A stretch of 64,000 nt of DNA from Takakia lepidozioides (Eukaryota; Streptophyta; Takakiopsida; Takakiales; Takakiaceae): NCBI GenBank assembly GCA_030704615.1, contig CM060732.1, positions 27,695,053 to 27,759,052 of the forward strand, read 5' to 3'. Below are positions 32,862 to 44,457 of this stretch, one piece after another; within the stretch, counting starts at the first letter, position 1; the number at the start of each line of letters is the position of its first letter. The notes beneath the pieces are model-generated. The model did no database searches, was not told where the DNA came from, and saw only the letters and a list, made by a program, of their open reading frames with translations. The translations under genes were made by a program, and so were the position numbers.

Positions 32862-34558
32862 TGCAACGTTCTAAAGTGCAAATGCAAAGATATGCAAGAG
32901 GCAAGTGTGTGTGATGAAACTAATTCACTTTAAGGACAAGAGAATAGTAACCTATCTCTAAGTAAGAGAATAGACACACTAAATAACAGTCTTAGAAGGA
33001 GATCTAACATGCAACACTCGAAAATGAGTTTAAAACATGCACTACAATAGACAAAAAGCAAATGAATGCAATGAACTATGCAGAAGATCAAATCTAAAAC
33101 TCAACAACAACAACAACGCCAATGAGACAAAGAGACAAGGACACAAGATGCAGCAAAGCGAATCTCTATAATCCCCAAACTAGTTTTGCTCAGCACGTGA
33201 GCTCATCAGTGGGAAAGAGAAGGAAAAGAGATACAATGTGCACCCCTCACCCAGCTTATATACTGCGGAAAGTGAACTTGTCTCGGGGGGGGGAAAGAAA
33301 ATATCTAATGGATGGAAAACATCCAAAATTGTCTCGGCTGGAGAGATCGTCCAACACATGAAAACTTAGATGAAAAAACATCCAAAGTTTTCTCGGCAGG
33401 AGAAAAATATCCAACGCATGAAATTCTAGATGAAAAACATCCTAATGTTCTCTCCAAAATGGATAATCATCCAAACTAGAAACTAACTGCATGTTTCAAA
33501 TACAACTAGCCTCTAGATTTGTAACATAGCACGAACTAGATAGGAACGCAAGTTCCGTGCCCTCTTCCAACATACCATAGGTCTGTCAAATGAAGCTAAC
33601 TGCGGATCTTTCAAAAAGCCCACATGAAGTTTAGGGTTTAGGACTCCCCCAAAGCTTAGAGCTTGAGTATAACGCAAATGCTCAAGTTTCAGAACCAAGG
33701 GGGCCCGCTTGCCCGTCAACTTACGAGTGGACTCCGAAGTCAACAGTGTAGCACGTTGTGTATAGTCACAAAGCATAAAACACTCCAAGATAAAAAACTT
33801 TGGATAGCCTCGAGCACGTAGTCGCTCATAGAACAGTTGCTTGATCTCCGAAAAACTTGCTCGTGTGCTCTCCCTCAAAGTGTAACGTCGTAATTCGCTA
33901 ATGATGAATGCTCATTTTTGGTGTCGTGGATGACACGAGGTCCATGGCAAATACTGGTATGTGTTGAGTGCCTTTTGATGACATCTCGAAAATAAAATCC
34001 CATGGTTGACAAAATCAACTCCCTTGAAGAACTGAATATCAAGAATGTCAACCGTAGACTCAGAGATTACCCTTTGATTCCAAATTGTGGGACTAAGAGA
34101 GTTGTATCCATCGAGCCAAGCCTCCAAACTTGCCCGAGATCTTGCCCAAATTCCAAATCCATCATCGATGTATCTCTTGTAGTATAGAGGCCACATACCT
34201 CCTCCAGCACCAGCCAACTCTCTTTCTAAGCTGCAAAGAAAGAGACAAGCATAAACAACAGCAAAGTTGCTACCCATTGTTGTGCCTCGGATCTGATGCC
34301 AATAGCTTGAGCCAAATTGAAGATAGTTATTCTCCAACATCATGCGAGAAAGACTCACGACGAATCTTTCAAACTAAGACGACTTGAACTTGCCGGCAAT
34401 CATCTCCTTCAATCGTCGAAGCCCGTCCCCAGTAGGATGCTAGGATACAATGACTCCACATCAAAGGTCAACAAAAGCACGTCGCCAGGAAGTTGCCTAT
34501 CCGACAGATCTTTCAACAAAGATATAGAATCTATCAAATGGTTATCTTCCTCAAGCAG
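32862..34558 (-). pseudogene. P1 (3' part): Penelope-like element RT C-terminal half and 3' region
   Basis: Minus-strand RT: TFDVESLYPSIL (motif A), TTMGSNFAVVYACLFLC (motif B), YYKRYIDDGFGIW (catalytic YIDD, motif C) and LDIQFFKG (motif D), then FYERLRARGYPKFFI and the C-terminal MVCWKRARNLRSYL. This is the Penelope-like RT type. The protein ends there, with no GIY-YIG endonuclease. The 3' region carries a degenerate hammerhead ribozyme. The element is split by a CACTA transposon; its N-terminal half is at 39587-40800. Several frameshifts are present (for instance near 34400 and 33900). Confidence 0.85.
33172..33220 (-). ncRNA. Degenerate hammerhead ribozyme (P1)
   Basis: Minus strand: stem I strand CCCA, core CTGATGA at 33209-33203, stem II GCTCA/TGAGC, then AAAAC where the functional core needs GAAAC, then TAGTTTGGGG. 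The change is at 33187 (core G12 to A), a position known to be needed for catalysis. The rest of the fold is kept. Confidence 0.8.
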
Positions 34559-35751
34559 CACTACAACAAATTGCGGCTTTTACGTCTCTGTGTTATGACT
34601 GCAAATGCAGTCATGGAAGCCATTTACGACTTCCTGACTCTGCAGACGTAAAGACCTAGTCAGTTGTGACATGGCAGATATGACTCTCCAGGCTGGCTGT
34701 CACGTGGCGCCAGAGCAGCTGTGGGGGTAGTCATACACGCTGGCTTTACTGAATGACTGAACGGACAGTGCAGTCCATGTCAGCGGCTGTGCAAGAGTGA
34801 CACGTGCTCGATGCAGGAAATGACACGTGGCAGAGTGTTTAGCTCTCCATGACTGCGAACTATGACTACGGGTGTGCTAATCCGGTTGCAACACGTGGCG
34901 CGTTGCAGTTTTACGTGGTCCATCAGCAGATTGACATGTGTCATGATGGGTGTTTTTTTGGGGTGTATTGCTATTTTTTTACATATTTGTATTTCTGCCA
35001 CGTGGTGTAGTACTATTGGAGAGTGAAAATAGATGTAGTCATTATTATGACTATGATAGCAGTCATGTACATGTCTATTACAACAATGAAATATAATATA
35101 TAATACAAAGAGAACAAGGCAGCAAGACATAACTGCAACAAGCTGAGCAAAACCAAGAGATTGCATACCATCTCTATTTACCAATCTATTTATCATTATC
35201 ATTTTTGTTGCGATCTAAAAATACATTAAATAGTCGCATGTTCTCATGTGAATTATTTTGTTATTATTAACTATAACACTTTTGAAAAGTGTTCACCCAG
35301 AACCTTCTAACTACTCATGTATTCCATCAATCTGCAACCCATCAAAAACGGCTTGCATGGCTTTAAGAATTACTACAACAAGGACATTTGTTTGTTTTCC
35401 AAGTTCTTGCATAAGATGCACCAACCAATATTGCATTGTGAGACACTCACTCGCTATACTCCAAAGCGTCCAGGGAAGGTCACTGAGCAACCTGCCAAGG
35501 CGGAAACAATTAAGAGAATTATCTAATACTATATATGAAAAACCAATGCCAGTGTTGTTTATGGTAACTTCTATCCCATGTCCTAAACAAACCAAAGCAA
35601 AAAGGTTGGTGTGTATTGGCGAAGTCGTCAGATACTTCACAAAGAAACATGCACTAAAAATGAAACCCAGGATGATAGGAAGGTCACTCACGTTTATACA
35701 AAGACATCTTGCCCATTGCCCAGCACCCTGCGTCACCCACACTCTATCTCT

Positions 35752-37680
35752 ATTCCTTCAGCTATCCATGCCTCTGCACAAATCAAGCATTCATCCTTGC
35801 CTTGCTGCTAGCAGCTGACAATGACAGCCTACATTTGTTCTAGGAAACACCCAACTCAGCGTAGCACACTAGTTCCTATGCTGAATTGCGTCTGCTACTC
35901 TCTGAAATGTAGCAGACATTCACCTTTCTGCCCCGGTTGACCCATCAGTGACTGGGCTCAGATAAGTATTCATTCCACAGCTTCTCCTCATCTCTGTTAC
36001 CTATTTTTTGACACTTTCCTGTTGTCACATTGGCAGTATCATGTCAAAGTCACTCCAAACTAGATTCACTCAACCAGCTAACTTGCAGAATTGAACATGT
36101 AAATTTAGGGCCGATTCTGATAAGAGGGAAAAACAGGGTGAAATGTGTTGAAGAAGATGCCTTCATTAGCAGTGCCTGATTTTATCACTTGTGCCGCTGC
36201 TCCCAGTTGACCATCTACCCATGCAGGTTTCTTGTAGCTATTGATCCACAGGGAATCACAGGTAATCTTGTGCTTGAAATCTGGCCTTCTTGGATGAATC
36301 TGGACCCACACGAAATCCCTGCTCCTTCAGCTATCCATGCCTCTGCACAAATCATGCATACATCCTCGCCTTGCTGCTAGCAGCTGACAATGACAGCCTA
36401 GAATTGTCAAAGCAAACACTAGCAGGGAAAACAGGGTGAAATATGTTGAAGAAGGTACCTTCATCCTTTTCTCCATCATTTGCTTTCAGGTGTCCAAAGC
36501 CCCATCCCGCGCTCCTGCTCTGCACACCCTTCAAGCATCGCATTCCACGACACCACATCTAGTTCAGCCATAGTGTTGAACACTCCCTTGGCATCCTCAA
36601 TGCTCCCACATTTAGCATACATGGCCACCAGAGCCATGTTCAGGATGACATCTGGTACAATTGCAGATTTGATGATGTCACCAGGGATCTCTTTGCCCTT
36701 TTCCAGGGCTGCAGACGCACTGCAAACGCACACAAACGTTATGTCGGCGGCCTTCACCCCTTCCCCCATCATTTTCTCAAAGGTTGGAGCCTCCATCCCG
36801 CACCCCAACTGTGCATACCCAGCAAGCATCGCACTCCACGACACCACATCTCGTTCAGCCACAGTGTTGAATACTCCCTTTGCATCCTCAATGCACCCAC
36901 AATTGGCGTACATGTCCACCAGGGCAGGGGCAGTGTTCAAAAGGACATGTGGTAATTTGACAGGCATTCACCTCCTGACTTGGCTATTCCCAACCCATCC
37001 TGCCATTGGCAAGAGATTCCACAGAAACTGATAGTTGTCTGTTTAAAAGTATAACTATGTATCTCTTGCTTTCTTACAGCTTGTACTGTGACACGCGTAA
37101 TGCTCTTGTTGTGTTGAATCATTTCACGCCTTCAGGTTTCAGAACAAACATTACCGTCTTTCTTTATCAGACATGTGCACCAAGACAGAATCTCACCAAA
37201 AGATTGTTGGTGTTCAACAGTACCATACATGAAGATAACTAGCACCAAAAGGGCATATGAAGCTTATTCTGCTCTCCACTGGTATTAACTTGCACCAGGA
37301 CTTTCAATGGTTGTCTTCCAGTCCACCCACGGCCCGCTGTAAATGGCTTGCAACCTACAGATTTTCAAGAGAGCTGAGTACCATGAAAATTTCAAAACTG
37401 GCTTTACAAACCTAATAATTCAAGCATAATCAGCATTCAAGCTAAGGAAGCTTTACAAGCATCGTGTTGCGAGTAAAGCCTTGGCAATGTCACCAGGAAA
37501 TCCCTAGCTGAATGGATGACACTGAAATAATGGAGCTTGAAATCCGGCCCTCTTGGACGAATTTGGGCCCGCACTCTATCCCTGCTCCTTCAGCTATCTA
37601 TGCCTCTGCACAAAATCCTTCAGCTATCTATGCATACATCCTTGCCTTCCTGCTAGCAGCTGACAATGACAGCCTAGAAT
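35752..37680. repeat. About 80-bp motif, three dispersed copies inside the CACTA element
   Basis: The block beginning CCTTCAGCTATCCATGCCTC and ending near GACAATGACAGCCT occurs near 35755, 36329 and 37588, the third with a small internal duplication. All are in the same orientation. Confidence 0.8.
36476..36967 (-). pseudogene. PPR protein fragment captured by the CACTA element
   Basis: About 160 codons encode pentatricopeptide repeats of the plant PLS type: ALVDMYANCGCIEDAKGVFN, ERDVVSWSAMLAGYAQLG, then VAMYAKCGSIEDAKGVFNTM and DVVSWNAMLEGCAEQ. PPR proteins bind organellar RNA. Only two or three repeat sets remain. There is no start context, targeting peptide or E/DYW domain, so it is a captured fragment. 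It appears intronless. Confidence 0.85.
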
Positions 37681-37756
37681 TGTTCCAGCAAACACCCCCA
37701 ACCCTACTTATCAACGAGCAATGAGCTAACTTACAAAACTCAATATGCATCTCAGG

Positions 37757-38620
37757 GCGTCTGATGAGAGGGCAAAACATGCTGAAATAGGTCGAAGAAG
37801 AAGGTGCCCTCACCACACTGTCCTTGACCTTGTGTCATGACCCATGGAGGATTTGACCTTGTGTGTGATGCTTGTGTCTGTAGTCAGGTAATGTCGGATT
37901 GGTCAATGAGAACCTGCACCACGGTGCAGCTGAGCAGGCAGACTTTGAAACACGGTCTGCTAAGACCAAGCTGACTCTCCCAAGAACCTTGTAAACATCA
38001 GGAAGAATATCAAATCACGGTACTAACAGGAGCCAACAACCCACATTTGTAGGATGGACAAAATTCTGCACATCGTACATTAAAAAAAAACCACACCTTG
38101 CGATTGCGGTCGCACCCTCGTGAAGGATCTTAAAAAAACTCATGCCAGCTCTGCTCCATGATTCAAATTCAGGGCCGAGTCAGATGAGAGGGCAAAATAG
38201 GCTGAAATAGGTCGAAGAAGAAGGTGCCCTCACCACATTGTCCTCGACCTTGTGTCATGACCCATGGAGGATTTGACTGAACATGAACCCAAGATGACCT
38301 CTAGTGTGTGCTGCTTGTGTCTGTAGTTAGGTAATGTCGGATTGGTCAGTGAGAACCACCACGGTGCAGCTGAGTGGGCAGAGATTGAAACACGGCCTAC
38401 TAAGACCAAGCTAACTCTCCCAAGAACCTTGTAAACATCAGGAAGAATACCAAATCATGGTACTAACAGGAGAGCCAACCCACATTTGCAGGATGGACAA
38501 ACTTCTTCACATCGTACATTAAGAAAAAGCCACACCTTGCGATTGCGGTTGTCCCACCATCGTGACGGATCTTTTAGAAACTCATGCCAGCTCTGCTCCG
38601 TGCTGTAAAATCAGGGCCGA
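37757..38620. repeat. About 425-bp tandem repeat in the CACTA element
   Basis: Two units, one from about 37757 and one from about 38183, with a partial third near 38600. Each contains AAATAGGTCGAAGAAGAAGG and AACATCAGGAAGAATA. A further single unit lies at 17367-17790 beside K1. Confidence 0.82.
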
Positions 38621-39586
38621 GCGGGTAGAGATTGAAACACGGCCTGCTAAGACGAAGCTGACTCTCCCAAGAACGGCGGGCTCCCAGCCGAAACCTCCTC
38701 GCACACATACCCTAGCGTTTCTAGGGTTGCTTGCTCCAGATGCGAAGGTAAATCCAACTGCGGGCCTCCCATGCATGTTTGCCCTCTCTCCCGCTCGCTC
38801 GCTCTAAGTCCCAACCCTCTCTCTCCCTCCCTCCCGCTCGCTCTAAGTCTGTTCACGCTACTGTGATGGGCAACTTTTTAAGTTTTTTAACTTTTTGTAA
38901 ACCCTAAAAGCCCCTTTTTTATTTTTTATTTTTTATTTTTTTCTTAAAGGAAACCACAAGCCCTTGAGGAGGGGGAAAATTCACCCGCCTTCATTTATGG
39001 GCCATAAGACCTACATGACGATCAACGTCAAGACATACCGTCTCAAACAATCCCACACACGGGATAAGGGCAACGGGTTTGAACCCCAAACCACAAGGGT
39101 GACACACTGTGCACTTACCAGCCGATGTGATTTTTTTTAAATCTTTGTTTTTTTTGGGTTTTTTTAATTCATTCTAGTGGTAAGAGTCTCCGTTTTTTTA
39201 AGATATAAATACTCATATATTATATATATAACCAGAAAAGCATGTGTCGACACGTGTAGTCATGTAGTGATTCATCCATGTGATGATCTGGCATAATGCA
39301 TTAGAGTGAGAGTCATGAAGTCATATGTCTGTCTTGCAATATGCACACGTCATTCTAGTGTAGCCATGACCGTGACTGGTAGTCATATCTGCCATGCCAA
39401 TATTTGTGGTCAAACATGTTTAACCTGTGTTGCGCAGAGTCCGAAGCCATGCAGTCGCATATACGCCTTCTCCAGACTTGCATTATGACTTCAAAAGCAT
39501 TTTACGACTGCAAATGGCATTTCTGCCACAAATCTGTCATGACTGCGCACCCATGGGAGTCATAAAAGCCGCAATCTGTTGTAGTG

Positions 39587-40800
39587 CAGAATGGGAAACA
39601 GATGGTGATGCAACCACTTGGATGCGTGCTCAAAAACATATCCGTTGTATGAACAAATCGGCCTCCCAACTACCACAGGCTTGTGCATTTTGGGCACGAG
39701 ATAAAACATGCAGGGTCGGTAGCCCCCTTGGGGCTTGAACGCCAAAAAGTCCTTTGTCTGCCTGTCAATCAAACCAAACAAGAGAGCGGAAGCGAGCAAT
39801 GCATCCAAACCATATGTGAGATTGTCAAATGGGATCTCTGCCACAGATTCGTAAACTTGTCCATCGTGGAGTTGGCGGTGTCCCTCATCCACATACCAGT
39901 CCTTCCGCATGATCACCAACCCAAGATTTTTGTCTGTTGGCTTGATGACGATGGACTCATCTCTGCTCAGACAGCATATCGCAGTCTTGAGGTGACCTCG
40001 AATAGAAGACCTGTAGGCAGAGCGAGCCACCTCCCTTAACCGAGTCTCTACAATGTTGCGACCCTCGATGATAATGTTTTCCAAAGTAGGAAGTCACACA
40101 CACTGATCCCAAGAAGGTTGAGGAACTCTGAAAGGAGGAATGGATCTATCTCTAGCATCCCTGAAGTGATATCGAAGACGTAAAGATCGAGCCAAAGAGT
40201 CATAAGCATCAAGAATAGAAAAGGGAGAAGGAGGAGTTGGAATAAAACTCAAACCTAGGCCTAAAAGCTTCTTTTCAAAACAAGAGAGTGGACGATAGGC
40301 CATGTTGTGGATGGCCACGTTGGTTAACCTGTTCTCTACCTGAGAGACTCTCTTGCAAGAAAAAAGATAAAGCTTATAGCCATCTACATCCCTCAACGGC
40401 CACCAGAAGAGCTTGCGAGCTCTCTTCGGCTTGGATCTGCCCATGTGACCTTCTTCTTGAGCTTCTGTTGTTGGTTTTTCCCCGACTTTTGTTGTCCAGA
40501 ACCAGAATGGGTCTGAGAACGTAGGGCAGATTTGCTCGGAGAAGATGAACGCGATGCAGCGAAACGGGTGCGAGCAGTCCCATTTCGCTGTTGGCCATTT
40601 CCCTGCTGCTTTGAAGAGTTTGCCTTGGAGGAAGTTACCTTGGCTTTTGCTGAAGTGCCTCGGCCGGTAGGTTGAGTCTTGAAGACTCGTCGAGCAGGTG
40701 AGCGGCCACGCTGTTGTTGCCTCTTGTGGTTAGGAGAGGAAGAACGCGCTCGTTGATGTTGCTTAAGGCGAGTAGGAGAGACAGAAGTTTTCTTTCATGA
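39587..40800 (-). pseudogene. P1 (5' part): Penelope-like element N-terminal region and RT fingers
   Basis: Minus strand. A Ser/Gln/Arg-rich basic N-terminal stretch (about 40790-40440) is followed by VENRLTNVAIHNMAYRPLS, then the conserved block IVIKPTDKNLGLVIMRKDWY, FYLVPKMHKPVVVGRPICS and HASKWLHHHLFPIL. This matches P2 (LVIKPTDKNLGLVLM, YFIPKVHKPVLVGRPICS). The frame is broken between about 40444 and 40084. At 39587 the sequence enters the CACTA transposon and resumes at 34558. Confidence 0.83.
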
Positions 40801-40857
40801 GTTGGAAAGTTGTTTCTGCACCTCTTTCCGAGGAATTTCACCGGCAACTTTCTGAGA

Positions 40858-41447
40858 CGGGCAAGCTAATTTAGCCCCGACTACACGGTTCCCCCTGTCA
40901 TACGCCCGATGGTCGGAGAGAAGGGACTTGGTTGATCCTCCCTCGAGTTCATCTCGAACGATCAGAGGACTATGGGCATGCGCAAGCCTCTGCCGACATA
41001 ACCTTCTCGTCGATGACCTTATGCGGTAATCCCTCCTATTCTTCCTTAGAGGTACGAACCTCTTTTTGAAGGTGGGGCATATAAGTTTTCCAACTAGGGG
41101 TTGAGACTTGACCCTATGTTTGTGAGTGTCGTGAGCGCATGCTTGCCCATAGTGAGCAAGATTTTTGTCGCTAAACAAGGAGAAACAAACATAAAAAAGC
41201 TTGCGGTTGGAGCGAAAGTGCCTCATTCTTCAATTATAGAACCTTATCTCGTGAGGGCGAGAGTCCTTGCATAAGACATAATAGTTTTATAGCATCCCTA
41301 TATGCACGATAAGCGCACTTTGTATGCATTTGTCTTGGTTTCCATTGCATTTGTATTTGGGTCCGACCCGGCCCCCCTTAAAATTTACTATGTCTTTTTC
41401 CAGTATTTTTCCTACTTTTTGTTACCTTTGCAAGCCTTTGTTGACCA
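40858..41447 (+). mobile_element. P0: 3'-terminal piece of a plus-strand Penelope-like element
   Basis: A direct repeat of the P2 3' region (44682-45272), about 95 percent identical by eye, ending at the same base (TTTGTTGACCACCCTAAACC) where telomeric repeats start. It has no RT and is 5' truncated; its truncation point meets the 5' end of the oppositely oriented P1. An open frame on the opposite strand (41226-40795) is discussed in the findings. Confidence 0.75.
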
Positions 41448-42141
41448 CCCTAAACCCTTAAAACCCGTAAACCCAAAACCCTTAAAACCCTTAAAACCCG
41501 TAACCCTTAAAACCCAAAAAACCCTTAAAACCCTAAAACCCTTAACCCTAAAACCCTTAACCCTAAAACCCTTAAAACCCTAAACCCGGAAAACCCAAAA
41601 AACCCTTAAAACCCTAAACCCTTAAAACCCTAAAACCCTTAACCCTAAAACCCTTAAAACCCTTAAAACCCTAAACCATTAAAACCCTAAAAACCATTAA
41701 ACCCTTAACCCTTTAAACCCTAAAAACCCTAAACCCTAAAACCCTTAAAACCCTTAAAACCCTAAACCATTAAAACCCTAAAAACCATTAAACCCTTAAC
41801 CCTTTAAACCCTAAAAACCCTAAACCCTAAAAACCCTAAAAACCCTTAAAACCCTTAACCCTAAAAACCCTCAAAACCCTTAACCCTAAATCTAAAACCC
41901 TAAACCTAAAACCTTAAGCCCTAAACCCTAAACCCTAAACCCTAAACCCTAAACCCTAAACACCCTAAACCTAAAAACCCTAAACTTAAACCCCTTAAAC
42001 CCTAAACCCTAAACCCTAAACACCCTAAACCCTAAACCTAAATCCTTAAACCCTTAAACCCTTAACCTAAACCCTAAAACCCTAGAAACCCTAAAACCAT
42101 AAACCCTAAGAACCATAAACCTTAAACCCTAAACCCTAAAC
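41448..42141. repeat. Interstitial telomeric repeat array, about 694 bp
   Basis: C-strand CCCTAAA repeats on the plus strand, partly degenerate (CCCTTAAAA and CCCTAAAA variants), becoming purer towards 41920-42060. It joins the 3' end of P0 to the 5' end of P2. Frames through it are repeat artefacts. Confidence 0.97.
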
Positions 42142-44139
42142 AACTGGTTCAGGTACGGGAGGCCGAAAACCTTCAGCGAGGGTCAACGGAAAACCGGCCA
42201 CGACGAAGGGTGTGACGACGACGACGACGAAGAAGACGAAGTGGCCATACGTACCTCCTCACAGACGCGGGGGCGCACGAGTACTGGTACCCGCTCGTAG
42301 ACCCGAAGGCTTACGCTTTGTTGCTCTTTGCTAGGAAGACTCCATCCCAAGTGGAATGCAGGGTCACCAACACTGCTATCCACAACTATAGCAAGAGGGT
42401 TCTTTCCTTTGCGGAGCGACAACTCCTGGGCCTTGGTCTCAATTACATTCCTCGTCCTCTTCCCCCTTCCCGATCTTCATTCATCACCGAATTCAACAAT
42501 TTTGCTCGAAGCTTGAGGTTGCGAACGTTCTTCTCCGGCAAAGACAACGATGAGGTTCCTCTTTGGCGCATTCCGAATCCATCATTCAATCCGCCAGTGG
42601 AATCTCAACCGCTCGAGGCCATCATTCGAGAAGGTAATGATATTTTGTTTAGCCGTTTGGATTGAATCGCCCGCAATGCACGACCTTGTCTGCCGAGTCA
42701 CTTGAGACTTGCTCTCAAAAGATTGAGGTCGGATCCGGACCTTGTCATCAAGCCGACCGACAAAAATCTTGGTCTTGTGCTTATGGACAAGTTTTGGTAC
42801 ATGCAAGAGGCGATGCGGCAACTCTCAGACACCGAAGTTTATCGTCCCGTGGATTCCGTACCGTGGGAAGAACTTTGGTCGAGGTTGGAGGTGCTAGCTT
42901 GCCATCCAATCTACAGGTTTGCGATCTCCACCAAAGAATGGAATTACATCCGCCAACGCCCTCGGTCGTCCATGGACTTTCGAGCTTGTGCTTTGTATTT
43001 CATTCCGAAGGTGCACAAACCCGTGCTTGTTGGAAGACCCATTTGTTCCTACAACAACTACATCTTCGAGCATGCTTCAATTTGGCTCCATCACCAACTC
43101 CTTCCGGTACTTCTCAAGGAACCCACTCATTTGGTTGATTCTCTCACGCTTCTTGGAGAGGTTTCCCAACTCGAGGTCCCCTCGCATGCTCTTCTTTTTA
43201 TGTTTGACGTGGAATCTCTATATCCCAGCATCATCACCGAGCTCGGCTTGTATGAGCTCGAATGTGCTATTGGAGGTAATTTCACCAAACACAAAAAAGA
43301 CGTGATCATGACCCTCGCTGGATTAGTCTTGAAAAACACCATTACCTTGAGTTCAATGGTAGTTTTTGGCACCAAATTCGCGGGACGGCGATGGGGAGCA
43401 ATTTTGCAGTTGTTTATGCTTGTTTGTTCCTCTGTCGGTTGGAGATGTACATGGAGTACGTGTGCCCATCGGAGCAAGAGCTGCTTTATCTTAAGCGCTA
43501 TATCGACGACGGCTTTGGCATCTGGGTAGGCTCCGAAAAGAGCCTCCGGTCCTGGTTACAGAACTACGGTTCTATGTTCGATGGCATCAAAATCACGACC
43601 GCCATAAGCCCGACGTCCGCCGACATCTTGGATATCACCTTCTTCAAAGGAGACGACTCATCCAAACTCGACGGTTCTCTACTAGATGTCATCAAAAAGC
43701 CCAGAACAAGTATCAATACTTGCCTTGGTCCTCGTGGCATCCACATCACCAAAAGAAAGCTTTCGTCATCGGCGAGCTCCAACGGTACGTAATACGAGAA
43801 AACACCATCCAAGAGTTCAACCATTTGCGACTTTTGTTTTACAAACGTCTTCGAGCCCGAGGTTATCCGGCGGCGTTCATCCGGAGTTGCTTCACCAAGA
43901 TCTCCTACGACCTCAGATCCGCTCTACTCGACCAACAGACGCAACGCGCAGTTGAGAGTAAACGGGCCCCCCTTGTTCTTAAGCTCGACTACTCTTCGTA
44001 CACTCGAGCCTTGAACTTGGGGGCCACCCTAAACCCTAGACTCCACGAGTTGCTTCAACAAGTCCCGGAGCTTCGGTTTCTTCCTCGAGCGATGATTTGT
44101 TGGAGGAATCCGCGAAAGCTGAGTTCAATTCCTAGTTAA
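42142..44139 (+). pseudogene. P2: Penelope-like element reverse transcriptase, endonuclease-less
   Basis: The most complete Penelope copy. Blocks in order: VECRVTNTAIHNYSKRVLSF; LVIKPTDKNLGLVLMDKFWY; YFIPKVHKPVLVGRPICSYN; LFMFDVESLYPSII (motif A); a decayed motif B where GTTMGSNFAVVYA crosses a frameshift near 43385; YLKRYIDDGFGIWVG (motif C); and DILDITFFKG. The thumb-like LFYKRLRARGYPAAFI and the C-terminus MICWRNPRKL follow, and a stop comes at 44137-44139. No GIY-YIG endonuclease follows. Frameshifts lie near 42665, 43385 and 43720. The 5' end directly abuts the telomeric array. Confidence 0.9.
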
Positions 44140-44402
44140 ATCTAGAATGATAGGATGATTTTGTAGTGCAAATGTCCCTAGCATTATTAATTTTGCCTCT
44201 TTGATAGCCTAGTGTTGATGTTAAAGTCAAAGGTTCCAACAATTAATTTGGACCATTGACTAATTAATGCAGTCTTGACTTGGAGGCTAAATTAGTGCTT
44301 TAGTGGCATTATTATTGCCTTGGGAATTATCCCATATCATTTGCACATAGTGAGGGTGCTTTTCTAGTATATAAGGATAGCTGGCTCTTAGGACTTCACT
44401 CT

Positions 44403-44457
44403 GGTGTTCCACTGATGAGCTGAGCAATCAAGCGAAACTTGTTTGGAATAAAACACC
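44403..44457 (+). ncRNA. Hammerhead ribozyme, type I, of P2
   Basis: Core CTGATGA at 44412-44418, stem II GCTGA/TC(A)AGC, core GAAA at 44434-44437, a minimal stem III (C, loop TT, G) and predicted cleavage between 44443 and 44444. Stem I pairs TTCCA with TGGAA and extends through GGTG/CACC. All conserved core nucleotides are present. It lies about 270 nt after the RT stop. Endonuclease-less Penelope-like elements are known to carry such ribozymes. Confidence 0.85.

Larger units (their letters stand above)
34559..39586. mobile_element. CACTA transposon, non-autonomous, 5,028 bp, inserted in P1
   Basis: Termini are CACTACAACAAATTGCGGCT at the left and the reverse complement of CACTACAACAGATTGCGGCT at the right. 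The target duplication is CAG (34556-34558 and 39587-39589), the 3-bp size typical of CACTA elements. Removing the element and one CAG rejoins the Penelope RT reading frame. Sub-terminal TGACTGCA/TGCAGTCA-type motifs repeat near both ends (for example 34597-34614), as expected of transposase-binding sites. No transposase is recognisable. The interior holds a PPR fragment and internal repeats, so it is a gene-carrying, non-autonomous copy. Confidence 0.88.

Noticed and set aside
39050-39110. tRNA-like segment with GGGTTTGAACCCC
   Set aside because: Only a T-arm-like hairpin is visible; the remaining cloverleaf is absent.
41302-41583. Lys/Pro/Leu-rich frame
   Set aside because: It reads through degenerate telomeric repeats.
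41448-42141. A true chromosome end
   Set aside because: Sequence with genes and transposons continues for more than 20 kb on both sides; the array is interstitial.
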